Made by a program: the position numbers and the translations under genes
Shown: positions 54,716-64,000 of the stretch, piece after piece
Position numbering within the stretch: position 1 is the stretch's first letter
Layout of the letters: every line of letters starts with the position of its first letter
NCBI GenBank assembly: GCA_029964075.1
Contig: CM057135.1
Coordinates: 6,867,001-6,931,000 of the forward strand
Direction of reading: 5' to 3'
Origin: Patiria pectinifera
Lineage: Eukaryota; Echinodermata; Asteroidea; Valvatida; Asterinidae
Length of the DNA: 64,000 nucleotides
Notes under the pieces: generated by a model
Seen by the model: only the letters and a program-made list of their open reading frames with translations
What the model was told of the DNA's origin: nothing
Database searches by the model: none

Positions 54716-57214
54716 ATGATCGCTAATGATGATGCCGTTATTAATTTAATAGCTGCTATTCAATTCTTTGTTGTCCTAAATAATCAGAAATTACTTCAAA
54801 TCCAGCAAAGAAGAGCTTTCATCCTCCAAGTTTTGAATGTTATCACACCAGCAGAAAACGTAAGTGAATTAGCCCATGTGTGATAATTAATGTGATGAAA
54901 TCTCAAAAAGAAATTAAGTTCAGTTCAGTTGACTTTATTTTCTACATAATTATTGAGGATAACAGCGGATATGGTTAGGTTTAGTTAATATTAAATTACA
55001 TAGAATTGAAATGTGTACTTTATCTAAAGGTTTTCATTGGCGTGGAGGGGGTACATAAAAAGCAAAGCTAAAATTTAAGTGTAAAGAACAAGGGCGTACA
55101 TCCGTGTTGAAAAGTGGGGGATGATCCAAAAATTTTGTATAAATTGCCAGCGTACGTACACAATAAGACAGTTATCTTGAACGTACATGATAAGAGTGGG
55201 ATTTTTGTTTTTATTCATGTGGCAGCACTACACTTTTGCATAGGGTATGGTAAAGACATGAAAGAGTGCACATTATCTTTAGACAAGATATTCACATTAT
55301 TGCTTGCTTACTTTTTATGAAGTAGTAAAAAATAAGCACATTTGTCACCACTTTTGGGGGTGGGTAATCCTATGGGCCCCCCCCCCCCCCCCAAAAAAAG
55401 TGGGGGTGGGAACCCCCCCCCCCCCTTCCTCCCCGGGATTTGCACCTATGGTAAATAACAACTGTGTTGTCATTCTGTTTTATCAAACTTTCAAAATTTC
55501 AGAATCTTCCAAGAGAGCCTTATTGTAGACTCAGAGTCCATTTGTTGCTAGATTTGCTGAGGGAGCCACTGCAACTGAAAAAAACACTGTCGAGTAACAC
55601 AGGCCACCTTCCTCAAACTTCTGACATTGATCTCTACAGAAAGTCACCACGGCTGGGATGAAGAAATTCAACTTCTGTGCTTCCTGTTTTGGCTTGCATG
55701 TGGATCAGCTTATAGGGTTGTCTCCGCAGCAACAGGTATTCCCAGGTCAAGCATCTGTGATATAGTTCACAAGGTCTTGAAGCGAGTGTTGAATGGCATC
55801 AAAACAATAATTAAACTGCCACAGCAAGATGACATCCCTGTAATTTCCAGGGGGTTTTGTCGATTGGCACACACGGATTATATTTCTATGGCTGTGGGTA
55901 GCATAGATGGGACCCACATCAAGATCATGCCCCCTGACTCTAGACGAGAGGACTACATAAATCATAAACTGTTTTACTCCATCAATTTGCAAGCAGTCTG
56001 TGATCACAGAGGAGTATTCCTAGATGTATTTGCTAGATATCCAGGTTCTGTCCATGATTCAAGGGTTCTTAAATGCAGCCCGTTGTACCGCCAGAGAGAT
56101 TATCCCCCTGAAGGATACTACCTACTTGGAGATACGGCATATCCATGTCAATCCAGACCTCTAGCTATTCTCACTCCCTACAAGGTTCCTGCTTCTCCAA
56201 TACAGGGAAGATATAACTACCACTGCAGCAGGGCTAGAACAGTCATTGAGAGGGCTTTTGGTCGGATGAAGCGAGATGGAGGAGCATTTTCACAAAGACA
56301 CTTGAAGTAAGAACATTGACTTGACAAAGGTATAAAAAATGTAGACAGATGCCACTACATGTATTCCTTGTTTTTGCGCATACATTTCAAAGATGTAGTT
56401 ACTCGCTTGGTATCAACTGGGCTGGGCAATACTCAGATCATCTTAAGACAAACTTTTTCGTACCCACCAATGTCAGGCATGGCCCATCTCTCAAGAGTTT
56501 CAAAAAGCATTATAAAAAACTTTTTGTTTTGAACAACCGCCCCACAAGGGCGGATCCAGAACACAATTTTTTGGGGGGCCAAAAAAAAATTTGGTCCCCC
56601 CAAAAAGTGGGTCAAAAACATTACGGCGTGGGGTTCGGGGCCCGCTTTAATAAGGGCTCCGAAATTTTTTTGGATTCTAGATGCTCTGGGGTGCGATCTG
56701 AGGCAATTTCAGACCACTTTAACCAATTTTTTTTGAGGAAAAGATGGTGGTGTACTCATTGCCTGCCTTTATTGCGATGTCATATAAAAAAAATTGGTTT
56801 TTTTTGGGGGGGGGGGCTTAGGCCCCCTTTGGCCCCCCCCCCCCCGGATCCGCCCTTGCCGCCCCAGCCCCCACACCCCCAAGCATTCAACGCTTTCATC
56901 TCTCTTTTTTTATCAAAATGATTTAAAAATAAATTGAATTACTGTTTGTGTCAATTTAGATTTCTCCTGTTCTAGCACCAAAAGTTGCTGTTGCATGTGC
57001 GATTATGCATAATGTGTGTGTTCTATCGTGTGATGAGTGGGCAGAGGAAGCAGACGATGATGAGGATGATCCTCCCAATGAACAACCTGCTATGGAGCCA
57101 GATGACCTGGAGAGGGGACATGTATCTGCTGAACCACTCATACGGCATATTGCTGCACAAATATCTGCACCATTAGACATGGTTCAGCAACTTCATGAGC
57201 ATGACTATCTGTAA
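54716..57214 (+). pseudogene. Harbinger DDE transposase, three exons, frame break near 55,640
   Basis: Exon 1 54,716-54,859 (MIANDDAVINLIAAIQFFVV; GTAAGT donor). Exon 2 55,503-56,305 (after TTTCAG; ends before GTAAGA). Exon 3 56,960-57,214 (after ATTTAG; SPVLAPKVAVACAIMHNVC, acidic tail, TAA). Exon 2 carries the DDE core: Asp in VGSIDGTHIKI, Asp in YYLLGDTAYP and Glu in VIERAFGRMK, plus NLQAVCDHRGVFLDVFARYP typical of HARBI1-type enzymes. The beginning of exon 2 (NLPREPYCRLRVHLL to DIDLYRKSPRLG) and the core (SHHGWDEEIQLLCFLFW) are in different frames that change near 55,635. An extra small intron is possible; otherwise an indel has disabled it. The intron 56,306-56,959 holds a MITE. Confidence 0.82.
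56545..56858. mobile_element. hAT-type MITE, copy B, with 8-bp duplication
   Basis: 314 bp bounded by CAAGGGCGGATCC and GGATCCGCCCTTG. CCGCCCCA precedes it (56,537-56,544) and follows it (56,859-56,866), a perfect 8-bp duplication as for hAT elements. Inverted relative to copy A at 44,045. It lies in the last intron of the Harbinger transposase, so it is the youngest layer of this nest. Confidence 0.92.
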
Positions 57215-57781
57215 GCATTGAGAAAAGGGTGTTTGTTCCATTGCCATTTCTATCAAATCGCTGACAAGTAGGCCTGCATAAGATTCCCCTTTTAAAAAGC
57301 CATAGTTGTATTATTTGTCGTTCCATTTTAAGTCCGTTGATTAACAAGGGAGTATGGTGTATGGTGCTATATAGGACATAACAACATCATTATATACTTA
57401 AAGTTCACATAACATTTGTGTTTATTTATATTACATGTCTTAAATAACACGAACAACATTTTGAGAATAAATAATTATTGAAAATGCCCAGTATAATGCT
57501 TAATGCCAAGTATAGTTATTAATAAGGGAAAAAATGAGTGGCGACGAGTTCTTAAACAGCCGTTTAAAACCGGCAGGGTCGTGGCCGTGTGATAAAGGAC
57601 CAAGCCGAACCGGGCCCTGCAAGGTCTTAAACGGCCGTTTGAAAATGAGCCACTACTCTTTTATTCCCAATCATAAATTCCCTTTTGATTAAAAGGCATA
57701 ATAAAGTAGGAAACTCTGTAAAACTTATGTTTTCCAATGTTCTCGAGCTCTGTTACGTGATGGTGCTTTTTATGAGACAGT

Positions 57782-57855
57782 TTTCGGATAGCATTTGTGC
57801 GCATAGTAACAAATCCTCGCATCCATGGCCTAACCCGCACAAATGCTATCCGAAA
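57782..57855. repeat. 20-bp inverted repeat, 34-base spacer
   Basis: TTTCGGATAGCATTTGTGCG (57,782-57,801) and its exact complement (57,836-57,855). A further CTTAAAC-GCCGTTT pair lies at about 57,552 and 57,630. It could mark a small foldback element. Confidence 0.85.
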
Positions 57856-58351
57856 CAACTGGTTATAAACAGCTCCAGCTGTGCCTTTATTAACCGTTAA
57901 AACACCCCCACGTGACATGCTCTCCACCAATAGGAATATTGAAACTGTCTGGAGTATTTATAAATTACTTATTAACCCTGCGATGCATGACCAAAAACAA
58001 ATGCTATTGCCACACCACAATCTATATTTTCCAGACAAGTCATTTATATTTTCAAGAGGGCTTTTTATATTTCCAAAACAGATATTTCTATCTTCAAGAG
58101 CAGCTTTTTCTGTTTCAAAACCCTGATAGATCCGAGGCTTGCTCTTAAAAAATAAATATATTAGCTGGTCTTGAAAGTATAGATAGCTGCTGTTTAAAGG
58201 GAATATACAACATTTGAAAACATCGAAAAATAAAACTACAAGTTTTTATAAAATACCTTACTAGGATGTTGGTAAATGACAGTCTAAAGCCTTATGTAAA
58301 ATTATGGCACCTGGTGTAAATCCATTCAAGAACATTGTATTTTTGTATACA

Positions 58352-58385
58352 TTTCCAACGGTGGTCGGCCGACCACCGTTGGAAA
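58352..58385. repeat. Perfect 34-bp palindrome
   Basis: Spacer-free palindrome centred on GGTCGGCCGACC with 17-base arms (TTTCCAACGGTGGTCGG). It could extrude as a cruciform or bind a symmetrical protein. No role known. Confidence 0.9.
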
Positions 58386-59606
58386 AACCTAACTATTTTT
58401 CAACTTCTGCTCAAAATGTACCATTTTTGTTTAGTCCAAATTTTGTTTGCTATTGGTTACATGTTTATGAACGTGTGCAGGCCAGCTAGACTGGTTCCCT
58501 TACCTTACAATTTTCCGGCATCTATAAACTGATCCATTTCATCTTTAGTGGAGTCAGGGAACGAGACTACTTGAACATTTTTGTTTTTCTTGGTTTTTCC
58601 AGCATTTTCGAACACACAACTTCCAACATGTTAGTGTAACAATATTTGATCTATTATACTAACCCCTCAAATAGTTAATTTCTGAAAATTACAGCAAAAA
58701 CCAATGATGTACATTCCCTTTAAAATACTACACTAACAGGCTTTCAAACTTGTTTTTTTTTGTAAATACGTAACATTTTAATGTGTAAATATGTTGTCAT
58801 TCTTCCCCCCACTTTTTTCGAATTTTAATAGATGACAATTTTGACAATTAAAGAGCATCTCTTAGGTAAAATTAAGTTTTGTGATTGACTTATTTTTCAA
58901 TGAACAGAGCCCTTAACAAAATGTGACAAATTACAGGCCTTTAACCTTCCATAAAAGTGGTAAAAACTGTAAATTTATTTGATATAATTTCAGTGTGAAA
59001 CCTTATCGCACAATGACGTCACGTTGTAAACAAACATGAGAAGTGGGTCTGTATATACCCTGTACGGGGAATGGGTATATTTATAGTGCATGAATTTCCA
59101 TAATGCTCAATCGAATTGGCATTGAAAAAAATTGTGTTGAAAATTTGTATGAAGTCTTACAGACGCACTTATCATGTTTGTTCACAATGTGACATCACTG
59201 TGTTAAAATATTTTGCACTGAAATGGTATCAAATAAAATTTCAATTTACAACATTTTCATGGAAGGCTAGACGCTTGTAATTTTGTACACATTTTATTAA
59301 GGGTTCTATCTATTTGAAAATGAGTGCATCACAAAACTTAGTTTGACCTTAGAGGTGCTCTATTAATTTGGCAGAACATGTTTAAAAATGGAATAAATGA
59401 ACATTAAAAATGGAATAAATAAACATTCAAATTCGACAATTGAAGCCCACTATTGTGCCAAGTAATTTTACAGTGTATTTGGTTGGGGCTGTGGTACCAA
59501 ACAAATGTTGTCCACCTAACCCACAAAACCAATTGAAACTATTTGAATCATAACCAAATTTGACATAAGTTTTGTGACAGGTAGCATGAAAAGCCAAAAC
59601 TGTAAA

Positions 59607-62600
59607 TCACTTTTCATGGGCTTTGGTTTCAACTGCGGTAACAAGACGCCCCAGGAGGCCAATAAGAGCATCATTTTGTTTTTGTATCTGTTCTTCTTGA
59701 CTGCGCAAAAGACAGTTTTGCTGTTTAATCATCTCGATAACTTCATCGCTGGCATTCTTTCTCTTCTTTGACGGAGGACTAGATACTTTACTTTGCTCTT
59801 CGACTGAAGTGGATGCAGCCTGCTCCTCTGGAAATGTCTCCAATGAAGAGACAAGACAGGGTGGAGTAATGATAGGTCGTCCCCCCAAAACTTTGTCCAT
59901 ATCTTGGAAATATGACCAGGATACTGGTGTGTCTTCACCCTCCTCAGTTCCTGTTCCAGTCGGTGGGTGCTTCAGTTCCTGTGCACAAAAGCGAGAAGTT
60001 TAACTTATTATCCAAATCATAAAATTCACTTCAGTAGGAAAAAAATCACAATATTTTACTATGCATATCTTGTGGGTTTTGGATGTCTATTATTAAGTGC
60101 AATAGGAAAGATTTCCATCTACGAAGTTCACTCAACACCCTGTGTACAAACCCTAAGAGATTTGACTGAAAAATTCTAAGTGTTTTCTAAGAAAATGCTT
60201 GTATTTTCTCACTGCTGAAATTGACTTTGATGACATGAAATTGCTATCTGGGGGCTTGTTAGTCAATACAGAGGAAAATTAGTGAACTTCGTATATGGAA
60301 ATCTTTTCGTGCAATATGTGTTTCAAATCAAATGGAAGATACTTCAAGATAACAAAAGAGGGAAAATACCTTATACTTCTGGGACAAGTTGGTCCACTTT
60401 TTGCGAGCTTGCTCTGGAGTTACCTTGTCCAGAAGATCCATCTCTTTCAGTATTATTCTGTATAACATGAAAATGCAAATATAAACTTAAAGGACCGTCA
60501 ATATTGAACTATCACTCGGCCACAACCCTGCCAGTTTTAAACTGTCATGTAAGACCTTGTCACCATTCTTTTATTCTCTTATTCAAGGTGTTGTCAGAAC
60601 TTCAGAGAAAAACCAGGTATACAATGCACAGATGTGCATTTTGGAGGAAACTGCCTTGGGTACGAATATCTGTACAGTGTGTTGCAGGTTTCCATTGACT
60701 ATGGTACACAAATGTAGTAAAACCAAGAAAAAAAGAGGAAATCAGATGATCCATAGAAGAGTAGCATGCCTGGATGCACATGTTTAAACATAATGATTTG
60801 AAACCAGTATTGAACAAATTAGGTTTCAACATGCTCACAATCATGTGAAACTGTCCCAGGTACATGTAGGCCCTATATGATAATTTTTAATTCTTTCAAG
60901 ATTCTAAACCCAATCTTAAAAACTTACGTGAAAGCATCACGGGAAGCCCCTCGCTTGCCACTTTTGAATTTCATGTTGTGCTTTTCACGCATCTGAATAA
61001 ACAGTCGGCACTCATCTTCAGTCCCTATTATAATTGAAAAGAATTTTACACCAATTGTAATTAGACATTTGTCCACACTTTCATATCTTTACTTGTATAG
61101 GCCAGGGGAACCTGTCAGTACTTCAGTAAAGCCGCCCCCCCCCCCAAAAAAACCACACACACCAAAAAACAACAGCAGCAGCAGCAACAACAACAAGCAA
61201 ACAAACAAACAAACAACCCCCCCCCAAAAAAAAACCCTAGGGGGCCTACTTCCCTTTAACCATAACCATTTCTTCCTCCCTCCATTCCTACAAATTAACT
61301 TGTTAAAAATAAATAATAAAATGAATTTTGAGTCAACTCGTACCCTTGCCAACTTGTGCTCAACCAACTCGTACTCCAGCCAACTCGTGCTCAACCAACT
61401 CGAATTCTAACTTGTGCTCGTTTATGATATGCACACTGAATCGCGCTCCGTGAAGTGATGAGCTTCAATTTTCATAAACTCTTTTAGTTATTTTATTCAA
61501 GTATTATTTTTTATCAGTATTTGATTTGATTTTGATTTGATTTTTTTCTGTTGAATTTATTACTTAATTAACCCTATCTGTCGCAGCCCTGCCAAACACC
61601 AACGTTTGGGTTTTGCTTGGCTATGTACAGTACCAGTATAAAAACTGTACATGGGGCACAGCTGTACATGGCTAATCAGATGGGGTAAGTATACTATCTA
61701 AAATTGTTTGGTTTGAATTTCTCCCTCCCCCACGTCTATTTCACAGAAAAGTCTGCTTTATTTTTATTTAGGCCTATTTATAATTTTAAAGAGTATTTTC
61801 AGGGCAATACTCGCATACATTGCATACATTGCATACATTTTAAAATAATCAAGGTATTCAATAAGAAAAAATACATCAAATGAAAATACAAAAACACCAA
61901 AAATAATATACAAGCACGAAATGGTCAGAGTACGAGTTGGCGCGAGCACGAGTTGACCTAAATGAGTACCAGTTGGTTAGAGTACGAGTTGACCTGTTTC
62001 CAATAAAATCTGGGAATGTTATCCATCATGTCCATGGTGTATTCTGGCACACCATGGAGGTAGAACCATTTTGTACTTCTCGCTATATTTATTTCAAGTT
62101 ACTGACAATTCTTGTACACAATTTAAATGTCATAAATAGTCAAACGGGCAGATAGCCCCATAAATCATGTAAATAGGGCCTAGTGCCATGAGTGCCAATA
62201 AGTGCTGGCTCATTTTTCATGAAATTCTAGGGAGAAATATGCCAGCAATACCGACATTAAAAAAACCCTCTAATTTCAACTTGAATTTTACAAAAGTAAC
62301 CAGCACATTTTTGTTAACAGCATAGCCTGAATTGTGCTGTGGATAAGTAAACATTTCTTCCAAAAAATGCAAAAAAAATGTCTTGGCCCTTGTGGGTTTA
62401 ATTTTCAGAAAATCTCTTTCTTTTTGGTGCAAAAGGATTAGGGCCACGGAGCAGAGCTGAGGTAGTCTAGCGTATTGACACTATTTATGGGGCTAGGGTA
62501 GATCCAGATATTTTTGCATCAGTGGAACTGGCTTTCTTCATAATCATGTAAATTCTGACATTCAAATTTCAATAATTATGTAGGCCTAGAGTCTAGAGAG

Positions 62601-62866
62601 CTCGAGAGACATGATACTAGATGTACGCATTCAATATCGTGTAAACACATCGCCGGGGCCGCGGGGCCGGCTTATTCCGATTGTTTATCACTGAATTTCA
62701 CTCACAGTAACAACAAGAGGTGGACCAGAAGTTAAAACGTTTCTTTTCATCAAAGAAAACAGGTTCATTTGACCAAAAACTTACATCTGTGAGTCTCGTT
62801 GACACAAACACTCCCACCAGCGGCAGTGCGACCAGCTGTTTCCGTCTCGGTCATGTCGGTCGCCAT
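59607..62866 (-). CDS. SANT/Myb-like DNA-binding partner gene of the Harbinger, four exons, intact
   Basis: Exons 62,866-62,785, 61,024-60,928, 60,457-60,370 and 59,978-59,607, each with GT donors (GTAAGT, GTAAGT, GTATTT) and AG acceptors. Spliced length is 639 bases, 212 residues plus stop, with no break. The first splice creates HRWTEDECRLFIQMREKHN, a SANT/trihelix start with its Trp. The third exon gives VTPEQARKKWTNLSQKYK with the second conserved Trp. The last exon has an acidic stretch, a basic PPSKKRKN nuclear-localisation-like motif and a C-terminal coiled coil (IEMIKQQNCLLRSQEEQIQ). Harbinger elements need such a Myb-like partner for nuclear import and DNA binding of the transposase (known for the family). 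ATG 62,864-62,866 is the first in frame. Confidence 0.85.
61133..61228. repeat. Low-complexity C/A tract with CAG, CAA and CAAA microsatellites
   Basis: C-run, A-run, AACAGCAGCAGCAGCAAC, (CAAA)n and a second C-run in the first intron of the SANT gene. It generates spurious open frames on both strands. Confidence 0.85.
61331..61998. mobile_element. Inverted-repeat element with CAACTCGTGCTC-unit ends
   Basis: The left end (61,331-61,420) is made of repeated CAACTCGTACCC/CAACTCGTGCTC units; the right end (about 61,925-61,998) has the same units inverted (GTACGAGTTG, GCACGAGTTG). The interior is non-coding. It lies in the first intron of the SANT gene. Its end design (arrays of a short CAACTCG word) resembles the 21,272 element. 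Confidence 0.65.
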
Positions 62867-63037
62867 TTTGTTTAGAAATTTAGCGCCAATGTAGACAACA
62901 AAATTCACTGCTAGATTTTGATGACGTTGTAGCCATAACCGTAGCGCTAGACGTCATTTCGGACACGACTTCAAAATGGCCGATGCTGACAATAGCCCTA
63001 GACGTAGCCCTAGACGCCCGTTTCGGACACGGCCTAA

Positions 63038-63822
63038 GCTAAGGCGATGCCACTTCTACGCGCTGGGGCTCTGCACTGTCTGGAGACCTCCAGTACCGGC
63101 TACAATGTGGGGGGACGTCTAGGTAGCAGACTGCGTTGCAATGGCGCCCTCAGTTGGCAGCAACCAGACAAAAGTAGGTACGTATACGCAATATGGTCTG
63201 TACTCGGCCACTCCCCAAAAGTGAAAAGCCGTCTATAAATGAAAATAATTAATTTACACATAGACTAATATTACCTTAAGCTCTAATAAAAAATGCACAA
63301 TACAATGGTTTGGAATTTCAGCTATCCAGAACGAGTCATATTCCATTTCCAATACATACATATGGATGCAAAAATTCACAGATTTTTGTAGACAAAAATA
63401 CACATCAGGGATATTTAAGAAAATAAAACCCAAAGTGAAACATATTCAACTTACGGTTCTTCACCCTCTCGGTGGGAATTTAGAAGCACAACACAACCGG
63501 AAAAATAACTCGGCAAAATTGCATGTGGGCAAGATTTTGCAGTTATCGCTTCATGCGTCACGTCGGTTTGAGTCTCTACAAGCTTCTGTCCTGTACCAGA
63601 TTCCCGCACTGTGCGCTCCAGTACGCATGAAAGAAAAACCCCGACATGTTACATAACCACGGCTAAAAGAAATGCAAATCTACGACTGCAAAGGACAGCT
63701 GTAAATAGACAAAAGACCGGGCAACAGACGATTACACTAAACTCAAACCAAGTCTTATACCATCTATACTACAAAAGAAAAAGGAAAAAGAATAATTATA
63801 ATAATTTGGCAGCACCGCTGAC
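63038..63822. other. Right half of the unclassified outer insertion, non-coding
   Basis: No gene supported. A frame at 63,047-63,238 lacks domain signals. The sequence is continuous with 53,619-54,446 once the Harbinger and one TAA are removed. Confidence 0.55.
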
Positions 63823-63830
63823 AATGCCTG

Positions 63831-64000
63831 CTGAAGCGAGTGTCAATAATTTGATGTTAATTCATGTTCCTGATGAATTGGCATGTTTAAATGTATTAGA
63901 AGAACATCTGATTGCAATAAATGTGCCATTTATGAAACTCATTGCATTGCCGAAGGGTGGACAGCATGGCATGAAGGGTCCAGTTGTGTGTGTTTCATCA
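63831..64000 (+). pseudogene. Helitron DUF6570-like block, resumes after insertion and leaves the window
   Basis: Open frame NNLMLIHVPDELACLNVLEE followed by HLIAINVPFMKLIALPKGGQ and HGMKGPVVCVSS. It aligns by eye with the minus-strand Helitron block at 17,130-16,980 (CLNILEEHLIAINVAFIKMM, ALPRGG, GPVVCVPS). No stop inside. Rep and helicase domains would follow beyond 64,000. Confidence 0.88.

Larger units (their letters stand above)
57215..59606. other. Non-coding interior of the Harbinger element
   Basis: The space between the two convergent Harbinger genes. It contains a hairpin (57,782-57,855) and a 34-bp palindrome (58,352-58,385). The short open frames here have no coding support. Confidence 0.6.
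54450..63034. mobile_element. PIF/Harbinger DNA transposon, near complete, TAA duplication
   Basis: 8,585 bp. The left end is GGCTGTGTCCGAAACGGGCG TCTAGGGCTA; the right end is its complement with one mismatch (GGCCGTGTCC). TAA flanks both ends (54,447-54,449 and 63,035-63,037), the usual 3-bp Harbinger duplication. Subterminal copies of GTGTCCGAAA..GACGTCTAG occur near 62,950. It carries a plus-strand transposase gene and a minus-strand SANT/Myb-like gene, the known two-gene Harbinger set, transcribed convergently toward the middle. Confidence 0.92.
53619..63822. mobile_element. Insertion in the Helitron with 8-bp duplication AATGCCTG, outer element unclassified
   Basis: AATGCCTG at 53,611-53,618 recurs at 63,823-63,830, and joining the flanks restores the Helitron protein order seen in the minus-strand copy. 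Without the Harbinger inside it, the outer element is only about 1.6 kb (53,619-54,446 and 63,038-63,822) and has no recognisable gene. Its ends (TCACGGCTAG on the left; GTCAGCGGTG reading inward on the right) are at best weakly inverted. A 7-8-bp duplication would fit hAT, P or Merlin-like elements, but I cannot assign one. An A16 run lies near the left end (about 53,640). Confidence 0.75.
47537..64000 (+). mobile_element. Second Helitron of the same family, interrupted, running off the window
   Basis: Same module order as the minus-strand copy but with two PHD plus C76-like units. Order: leader (47,537-48,260), PHD-1 (about 48,550-48,720), C76-1 (about 49,316-49,930), PHD-2 (about 50,280-50,440), C76-2 (about 51,210-51,790), OTU (about 52,190-52,600), basic KY repeats (52,740-53,400), Cys-rich module (53,408-53,615). 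After the 10.2-kb insertion comes the DUF6570-like block (63,831-64,000), continuing beyond the window where Rep and helicase would be expected. The 5' end is not defined. Confidence 0.85.

Noticed and set aside
55304-55528. Plus-strand frame through a C/G homopolymer block
   Set aside because: Poly-Pro sequence comes from homopolymers inside a Harbinger intron.
1-64000. Bacterial or free virus origin because of clustered viral-type genes
   Set aside because: Spliced transposon genes, LINE and Helitron remnants, MITEs and target duplications show eukaryotic chromosomal DNA.

Overview
This is eukaryotic DNA, most likely from a marine invertebrate animal. It is AT-rich and sparsely coding, with GT-AG introns, many homopolymer and ACATGTAC-type runs, and almost all recognisable coding sequence belongs to transposable elements. 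I cannot name the species. No rRNA, tRNA or CRISPR array was recognised.

Region 1 (1 to about 14,450) is a decayed Polinton/Maverick-type element. It holds a protein-primed family B DNA polymerase remnant (+), a convergent retroviral-type integrase (-) and several small proteins, two of them membrane proteins. Two later insertions interrupt it. The first (1512-6700) is a smaller Polinton-derived element with about 1.06 kb terminal inverted repeats, a 6-bp target duplication TGGTCA and one intact zinc-finger/acidic ORF. The second (about 10,156-12,040) is a 5'-truncated non-LTR retrotransposon.

Region 2 (about 14,460-25,520, minus strand) is a Helitron. In its own sense it encodes a basic leader, a PHD-like zinc finger, a cysteine protease resembling the herpesvirus tegument (UL36/Peptidase C76) deubiquitinase fold, an OTU cysteine protease, basic KY-rich repeats, a Cys-rich/DUF6570-like region and the Rep domain with HUH and two-tyrosine motifs. 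The helicase is missing. A 4.08-kb DNA transposon (19,092-23,173, 3-bp duplication TGT) splits the protease, and contains a GC-rich inverted-repeat element.

Region 3 (about 25,520-47,500) is mostly non-coding and holds several MITE-like or inverted-repeat elements. It also holds scattered plus-strand exons (about 31.1-41.1 kb) of a candidate RPA-like OB-fold gene, which shows at least two frame breaks.

Region 4 (47,537-64,000, plus strand) is a second Helitron of the same family in the opposite orientation. It carries two tandem PHD plus C76-like units before its OTU domain. It is interrupted at 53,619-63,822 by nested insertions: an unclassified roughly 1.6-kb element with an 8-bp duplication contains a complete 8.6-kb PIF/Harbinger element (54,450-63,034, TAA duplication). 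That element carries a spliced transposase and an intact SANT/Myb-like partner gene, and one transposase intron contains a hAT-type MITE with an 8-bp duplication. The Helitron resumes at 63,831 and runs off the window.
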